The notes beneath the pieces are model-generated. The model saw only the letters and a program-made list of their open reading frames with translations. It did no database searches and was not told where the DNA came from. Shown here in pieces: positions 59,633 through 64,000 of a stretch of DNA of 64,000 nt. The position numbers and the translations under genes are program-made. The stretch is from Paenibacillus sp. FSL R10-2734. Its GTDB lineage: Bacteria; Bacillota; Bacilli; Paenibacillales; Paenibacillaceae. Numbering within the stretch: the first letter of the stretch is position 1; each line of letters opens with the position of its first letter. The stretch covers positions 992,001 to 1,056,000 of the forward strand of contig NZ_CP150170.1 of the NCBI RefSeq assembly GCF_037963865.1, given 5' to 3'.

Positions 59633-60388
59633 GTGAAAGCAGAAAGCGCGGTACCTACTGTTCCTATTTTTGGAATTAGAGTCTCCAAAGTCGATATGGC
59701 AGCAACTGTTGCTTATTTGACGGAGGCTGTTCATACCCGTATCCCGCACCAAGTGATTACAGCTAATCCGATTATGGTCATGGCTGCACTGGAAGATCCG
59801 GCTTATATGGAAATTATGAAATCGGCTGAGTTGGTTGTCCCTGATGGGACGGGAGTTGTATGGGCTGCTAATTATTGTAATGAGCCGGTAACAGAACGAG
59901 TAGCGGGTTATGACCTATTACATGAATTGATGCGACAAGGTGAAAGATATAGTTGGAAGGTATATCTCCTTGGCTCTACACCTGAAGTGATTCGGGAAAC
60001 GTCTGAAAGGTTACAATTCCAATATCCGGGTGTTATCATTGCAGGATATCACGACGGTTTTTTCGGTCCGGAAGCTGACGAAGAAATCGTTGCTGGAATT
60101 GTAAAAGCAAATCCTGACCTGTTATTTGTTGCCAGAGGTGCGGATAGTCAGGAACCATGGATTGCTAAATATAAGTCTAAACTAGGTGTTCCGATTATGA
60201 TGGGGGTCGGCGGCAGCTTTGATGTGATTTCTGGGAAGAGCAAAAGAGCTCCAAAAGCTTTCCAAAAAATGCGAATCGAATGGTTGTACCGTCTCTTAAA
60301 AGAGCCTACACGGTACAAAAGAATGCTTGCGTTGCCGAAATTCGCATTAAAAGTGGTGCGTGAGAAAGATAAAGTAACAAAAGTCTAG
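59633..60388 (+). CDS. WecG/TagA/CpsF glycosyltransferase
   Basis: A GT26-family enzyme, 251 residues, that adds N-acetylmannosamine (or a relative) to GlcNAc-PP-undecaprenol. Family segments: PIFGIRVSKVDMAATVAYL, QVITANPIMVMAALEDPAYM, ELVVPDGTGVVWAANYC, and GVGGSFDVISGKSKRAPKAF. GTG 59633 starts six bases after csaB and follows AAAGGATG. With mnaA (UDP-ManNAc supply) and the TagO-like enzyme next door it forms a plausible linkage-unit pathway. Confidence 0.92.
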   Translation: MKAESAVPTVPIFGIRVSKVDMAATVAYLTEAVHTRIPHQVITANPIMVMAALEDPAYMEIMKSAELVVPDGTGVVWAANYCNEPVTERVAGYDLLHELMRQGERYSWKVYLLGSTPEVIRETSERLQFQYPGVIIAGYHDGFFGPEADEEIVAGIVKANPDLLFVARGADSQEPWIAKYKSKLGVPIMMGVGGSFDVISGKSKRAPKAFQKMRIEWLYRLLKEPTRYKRMLALPKFALKVVREKDKVTKV

Positions 60389-60439
60389 CTAAATGCCGAT
60401 ATTCACCTAGAAAATCAGATTAATAGCCTAAAAAAGGGA

Positions 60440-60469
60440 TTGGAATTTGTTTTTGTAACAGCGTATAAT
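60440..60469 (+). promoter_or_regulatory. Sigma-A promoter of the TagO-like gene
   Basis: -35 TTGGAA (60440-60445), 18-base spacer, -10 TATAAT (60464-60469), 36 bases before the gene. Confidence 0.6.
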
Positions 60470-60504
60470 TCAATGCGGTAGAGAAATGGGGGTCGACTGA
60501 TCAA

Positions 60505-61632
60505 ATGTTAATCATATACATCGCTGGATTTATCGTATGCATGGGACTCGCACTTGGCCTCACACCTTTGGTGAAAAAATTAGCCATCAAGATTGGTGCA
60601 ACAGATGTGCCGAATGCGCGTAAAGTGCACACGAAAATTATGCCCCGCCTCGGCGGATTAGCTATTTTTCTAGCGTTTGTGTTAGGCCTGCTTGCCGTAT
60701 TGCCGATTATTCCATACGAGTTCACTCCGCGGGAGGTCAACTTCATCAAAGCGCTGCTGTGTGGTGGCGGACTGATTGTACTTATCGGGGCACTAGATGA
60801 CCGATTTGAGTTATCAGCAAAAGTGAAGCTACTGGGCCAAATTATCGCAGCATGTATCGTTGTATTCGGTTTTGGTATTACTGTAGATTTTGTGAATATT
60901 CCATTTAACAATACGTATTCCTCACTGGAGAGCTGGATTGCTATCCCGCTAACGATTTTCTGGATTGTCGGTGTCACCAACGCCGTTAATCTAATCGATG
61001 GTTTGGACGGGCTTGCGGCTGGTGTCTCAGGTATTGCAATTGCTACGATTGCTGCGATGGCTTTCGTGATGGGGAACACCATGGTTGCAATGTTATGTCT
61101 GTTGCTTCTGGGTAGTATCATCGGATTCCTGTTCTTTAACTTCCATCCCGCTAAGATTTTCATGGGAGATACAGGCTCGCTGTTCTTAGGCTTTTGCTTG
61201 GCATTACTTGCCTTGCTAGGATTTAAACAGATTGCTGTGGTTTCATTTATTACACCGTTGCTTATTATCGGTGTACCTTTATCGGACACGTTCTTTGCGA
61301 TCGTGCGACGTAAGCTGCAGAAGAAACCAATCTTCGCACCAGATAAAGGCCACTTGCATCACTGTCTACGCGAGCTAGGCTTTAGCCACCGTCAGACGGT
61401 ACTTATTATTTATGGTATTGCTGCATTTTTCGGTATTCTTGCTGTCATTCAGTCATCAGCAGCTCTTTATGAAGCGAACTGGGTTACGTTCGTAGTCATC
61501 TGCATCATGCTCTTCTTCCTACAAATTGGTGCTGAAATCACAGGTTTGATTGGTAAGACTAAACGACCACTGATTAATTTCTTTTTAAGAATACGCATGA
61601 AGGCTGATCCGGAAAGAAGCTCTAAGTCTTAA
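60505..61632 (+). CDS. tagO: Undecaprenyl-phosphate GlcNAc-1-phosphate transferase (MraY/WecA/TagO family)
   Basis: Starts wall-polymer synthesis by moving GlcNAc-1-P onto undecaprenyl phosphate. The 375-residue protein has about eleven membrane helices. Family motifs: KVHTKIMPRLGGLAIFLAF, GALDDRFELSAKVKLLGQ (aspartate pair), NAVNLIDGLDGLAAGVSG (catalytic Asp) and FNFHPAKIFMGDTGSLFLG; the late KGHLHHCLRELGFSHRQTV loop with its histidines is the WecA/TagO type rather than MraY. ATG 60505 follows GGGGGT at eleven bases. Confidence 0.93.
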   Translation: MLIIYIAGFIVCMGLALGLTPLVKKLAIKIGATDVPNARKVHTKIMPRLGGLAIFLAFVLGLLAVLPIIPYEFTPREVNFIKALLCGGGLIVLIGALDDRFELSAKVKLLGQIIAACIVVFGFGITVDFVNIPFNNTYSSLESWIAIPLTIFWIVGVTNAVNLIDGLDGLAAGVSGIAIATIAAMAFVMGNTMVAMLCLLLLGSIIGFLFFNFHPAKIFMGDTGSLFLGFCLALLALLGFKQIAVVSFITPLLIIGVPLSDTFFAIVRRKLQKKPIFAPDKGHLHHCLRELGFSHRQTVLIIYGIAAFFGILAVIQSSAALYEANWVTFVVICIMLFFLQIGAEITGLIGKTKRPLINFFLRIRMKADPERSSKS

Positions 61633-61670
61633 GTAAATAAGCAATTATTCTAAAATTTTCTAAACTTAAC

Positions 61671-61700
61671 AAAACTCATCCGATTTCGGATGAGTTTTTT
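61671..61700 (+). terminator. Rho-independent terminator after the tagO-like gene
   Basis: Perfect twelve-base stem AAAACTCATCCG / CGGATGAGTTTT, four-base loop, T run. Confidence 0.9.
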
Positions 61701-61791
61701 GTTGTTTTCCCTAAAAATATCGCTTCTTACGACCGATAAAGAACAAAGTGAAGGTTTACGAGAACTTATACTCAAAGGAGAGATATAACAC

Positions 61792-64000
61792 ATGCAACGC
61801 TTTAAGAGACCGTTCGTTTGGCTGATGCTGGCGGCTTTGATCGTTTCTATGTTCCCAGGTAAATACACGCCGATAGCGGCAGCGGCTACCACGACTTACT
61901 TCAGTCCGGATGATCTTACGCTGAGAAATACAATTGAGCTGAAACAGGACATTGTACCGGATAATGATCCGAATGCAAAATATAATATTTCGAGACAATC
62001 CGTTTATAAGACAAGCAATCCTAATTTCTCTATTACTGGTACGTATGCACAGGTAACGGCCTCAACAATGCAGGTAACAGTGCAACAGTTGACACAGAGC
62101 GGAAGCAAGTGGGTTACCGATTCCACTCATACTACAACTGGGGCGGTTACTACTGACACCACAAATCCAGATAATCGATTTATAGCAAGTGGGCTTACAT
62201 TATTTACTGGATTCAATAAAATCACCTTCAAGGGTATGCAGGGTTCACTGGAACGCTCAGAATCGTTCTATGTCCTTTATGATAAAGTTCCATATATATC
62301 TTCCCTTCAAGTACTGGGTGGTGGACCCTCAGCTATAAATCTAAATGAGGGTACTAAAGTCGTAGTTCCTAACCAACAGATTACGCTCCAAGGTAATGTC
62401 ACAAATGCTACTAAGGTTGGTGTCTCTTTGAACGGCGGTTCTTCCCTACAGACCTCGCTATTGGAGGACGGGACGTTCTTCACTCCGGCGCTGACGTTGA
62501 AATCAGGCGAGAATACATTGGAGATCGTAGTGCAGAATGCTGCTGACTCGATAACGATCAAGCGTTCTGTATATTACTTTGATACAAACAAGCCATTTAC
62601 TGAACTAATGATCTATCAGGGTACAGGGCCATCCTACGATGTTCATAATATACTAGGGAATGTTCCGACCATAACATCAACCGATAATACTGGTAATATT
62701 ATAGGTCAAGTTCTATTGCCTTATAGTGCGAAATCCTTTGAAGAAGATCATGTTGTCAAAATTAATGATCAGGTTGTTAGCGTTGATGTACTAAAATCCT
62801 ATACTGTTAAAGACGGGAAGGTCACTCTGGATGCTGGTACCCCAACTGATCAAAAGGAGACAGTTATTCCTGCTCCAGATGGAATAACGCCACAATATAG
62901 ACTAGTTTCCTTTCAAACCAGAACGCCATTTACACTTGCTTCTGGGACTGGAAGTGTAGTGCTATCAATTAAGTATGGTACTTACGAGACAGCAGTGAAA
63001 GAAAGTTACAAATACCTTCCGAACGAAACAGTTATTTCGGACATGTTTTATTTGTCCGACTATAAAGAAAATGCCTTAGGTAGCGTTGATATCAAATCAG
63101 TATCTAAACTGGCATTAAATGGTGCGCAAATAGATAAGCCTGATTTTTTCATTATGGTCAAAACGAATGTTGAGGCTAAGAAAAAGTTATTGGCTTCATA
63201 TCTCCCATTAGGGGCTTCATTAAGCTTGATTGAACAAACGAATGTTATAGATACAAGTAACACGGATACAAAGTTAGGTGAAAAATACAAGGTATACAAA
63301 GTAGAAGGGTTCTCTAACGGGCAGCAAAAGGTGAAATTTCAGTTTACTGACTCCCAATCTTTTTATAATGCTGACATTACGTATGTTTCCAAAAATTATA
63401 TTTATGTAGCGAATCTGAATGATGGGCAGACGTATACCTTCAATTCAGAAACTGCTGGCAACAGCATGAAGATTTCAGGTGAGTATATCGGATTTGAGAA
63501 TATTGGCAATCCTCAATTTTTCGTTAATGGGATTTCTAATGACAAACTAACGTTAATACCCTCGGATTATGACTTTAGCAAGATATCTGTTGCTAATCCG
63601 AAGTTTGAGTTTTCGCTGCCAATTAAAGCAGAGGGACCGCTGGTATATGGTGAAAACAAAATTGTATTTGTCGGAACCTCCATGGATAAGGTAGGTAACA
63701 AGAGGGAAATCCGCAAAGAAATGCGAATTTACATTGTCGATACCAATGTTTCTAATCTGACACAATTTCATCCGGCTTTGTCAAAAGGACGGTTTACATT
63801 TAATCACGATTTAGTAAAGGATTATACTGATGCAGAACTAAATAGTATTTTTGGTTTAAGTCCTGAATTTACTTACAAAGATGATAAATTTGTCACAAAC
63901 CAAACCAACTATGATTTAGTGATTAAGGGTGGAGCGGCTTCCAAGCTTAATCTATATCAGGGTTCAGATCTCTTTTTATCATTGGATAAAACTGAATTGG
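61792..64000 (+). CDS. Large secreted surface protein, N-terminal part (runs off the window)
   Basis: An uninterrupted frame of 736 codons from ATG 61792 to the window end, so only the N-terminal part is seen. AAAGGAGAG lies ten bases before the start. Residues 1-31 form a signal peptide (MQRFKRPFVWLMLAALIVSM ... PIAAAA). What follows is rich in Thr, Ser, Asn, Val and Gly, with repeated beta-strand segments such as ITLQGNVTNATKVGVSLNGG and NTLEIVVQNAADSITIKRSV that resemble Ig-like or bacterial adhesin folds. No cysteine-rich or catalytic motif was seen. SLH domains would be expected at the C-terminus if it is an S-layer or S-layer-anchored protein, as its place after csaB suggests; that part is outside the window. 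Confidence 0.85.
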   Translation, partial: MQRFKRPFVWLMLAALIVSMFPGKYTPIAAAATTTYFSPDDLTLRNTIELKQDIVPDNDPNAKYNISRQSVYKTSNPNFSITGTYAQVTASTMQVTVQQLTQSGSKWVTDSTHTTTGAVTTDTTNPDNRFIASGLTLFTGFNKITFKGMQGSLERSESFYVLYDKVPYISSLQVLGGGPSAINLNEGTKVVVPNQQITLQGNVTNATKVGVSLNGGSSLQTSLLEDGTFFTPALTLKSGENTLEIVVQNAADSITIKRSVYYFDTNKPFTELMIYQGTGPSYDVHNILGNVPTITSTDNTGNIIGQVLLPYSAKSFEEDHVVKINDQVVSVDVLKSYTVKDGKVTLDAGTPTDQKETVIPAPDGITPQYRLVSFQTRTPFTLASGTGSVVLSIKYGTYETAVKESYKYLPNETVISDMFYLSDYKENALGSVDIKSVSKLALNGAQIDKPDFFIMVKTNVEAKKKLLASYLPLGASLSLIEQTNVIDTSNTDTKLGEKYKVYKVEGFSNGQQKVKFQFTDSQSFYNADITYVSKNYIYVANLNDGQTYTFNSETAGNSMKISGEYIGFENIGNPQFFVNGISNDKLTLIPSDYDFSKISVANPKFEFSLPIKAEGPLVYGENKIVFVGTSMDKVGNKREIRKEMRIYIVDTNVSNLTQFHPALSKGRFTFNHDLVKDYTDAELNSIFGLSPEFTYKDDKFVTNQTNYDLVIKGGAASKLNLYQGSDLFLSLDKTEL

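Overview
The window looks like part of a chromosome of a low-GC, endospore-forming, flagellated Gram-positive, most likely Paenibacillus or a close relative. The evidence is the gene order from prfA to fabZ, which closely follows the Bacillus subtilis ywk/ywl/atp/spoIID/spoIIID/mbl/flhO region; the sporulation genes spoIIR, spoIID, spoIIQ and spoIIID; a csaB/tagA/tagO-type cell-wall glycopolymer locus next to a very large secreted protein; and a dedicated GlnRS, which many Bacillus lack. No rRNA, tRNA, CRISPR array, prophage or complete insertion sequence was seen.

Layout. 1-24 kb is the more variable part: an MFS transporter cut by the window edge, acetyltransferases, a MOSC protein, glnS, a second MFS transporter, an ABC exporter fused by overlap to a two-component system, moaA with a vestige of a mobA-like gene and an orphan TorD-type chaperone, a TetR-RND efflux unit, cardiolipin synthase facing a second phospholipase-D-fold protein, type 2 IPP isomerase, and an S41 protease lipoprotein. 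23.5-36 kb is conserved housekeeping: ychF, prfA-prmC, two tandem SEDS glycosyltransferase paralogues, spoIIR, the Sua5 gene, mntP, ywlE, then a ZTP riboswitch ahead of ywlG-glyA. 36-46 kb holds upp, mnaA and the complete F-type ATP synthase operon (atpZ/I-B-E-F-H-A-G-D-C). 46-56 kb holds a DUF1146 gene, murA, spoIID, spoIIQ, spoIIID, mbl, flhO, flhP, an EpuA-like gene, fabZ and pgcA. 56-64 kb is a surface-polymer locus: a DUF5693 membrane protein, csaB, a WecG/TagA glycosyltransferase, a MraY/WecA/TagO-type transferase and the first 736 codons of a secreted giant.

The genes join several processes: energy (ATP synthase), one-carbon metabolism under ZTP control, translation (prfA/prmC, glnS, ychF), wall synthesis and its precursors (SEDS, mnaA, murA, mbl, pgcA, tagO), and the mother-cell sporulation programme.

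The least explained signals lie between genes. (1) Three ~185-bp quasi-palindromic elements at 1.9, 12.2 and 28.5 kb share a geometry (two direct modules ~51 bp apart, then two inverted modules ~51 bp apart), but each has its own core sequence, repeated in its four arms. (2) A family of bipartite hairpins (an ATAAGAAAGT stem and an AGAAACGG/CCGTTTCT stem) sits just upstream of ribosome binding sites, including inside the atp operon. (3) Small AGCTTTAC/GTAAAGCT hairpins abut Shine-Dalgarno sequences. (4) Abrupt GC-rich patches occur inside prmC, the Sua5 gene and spoIID.
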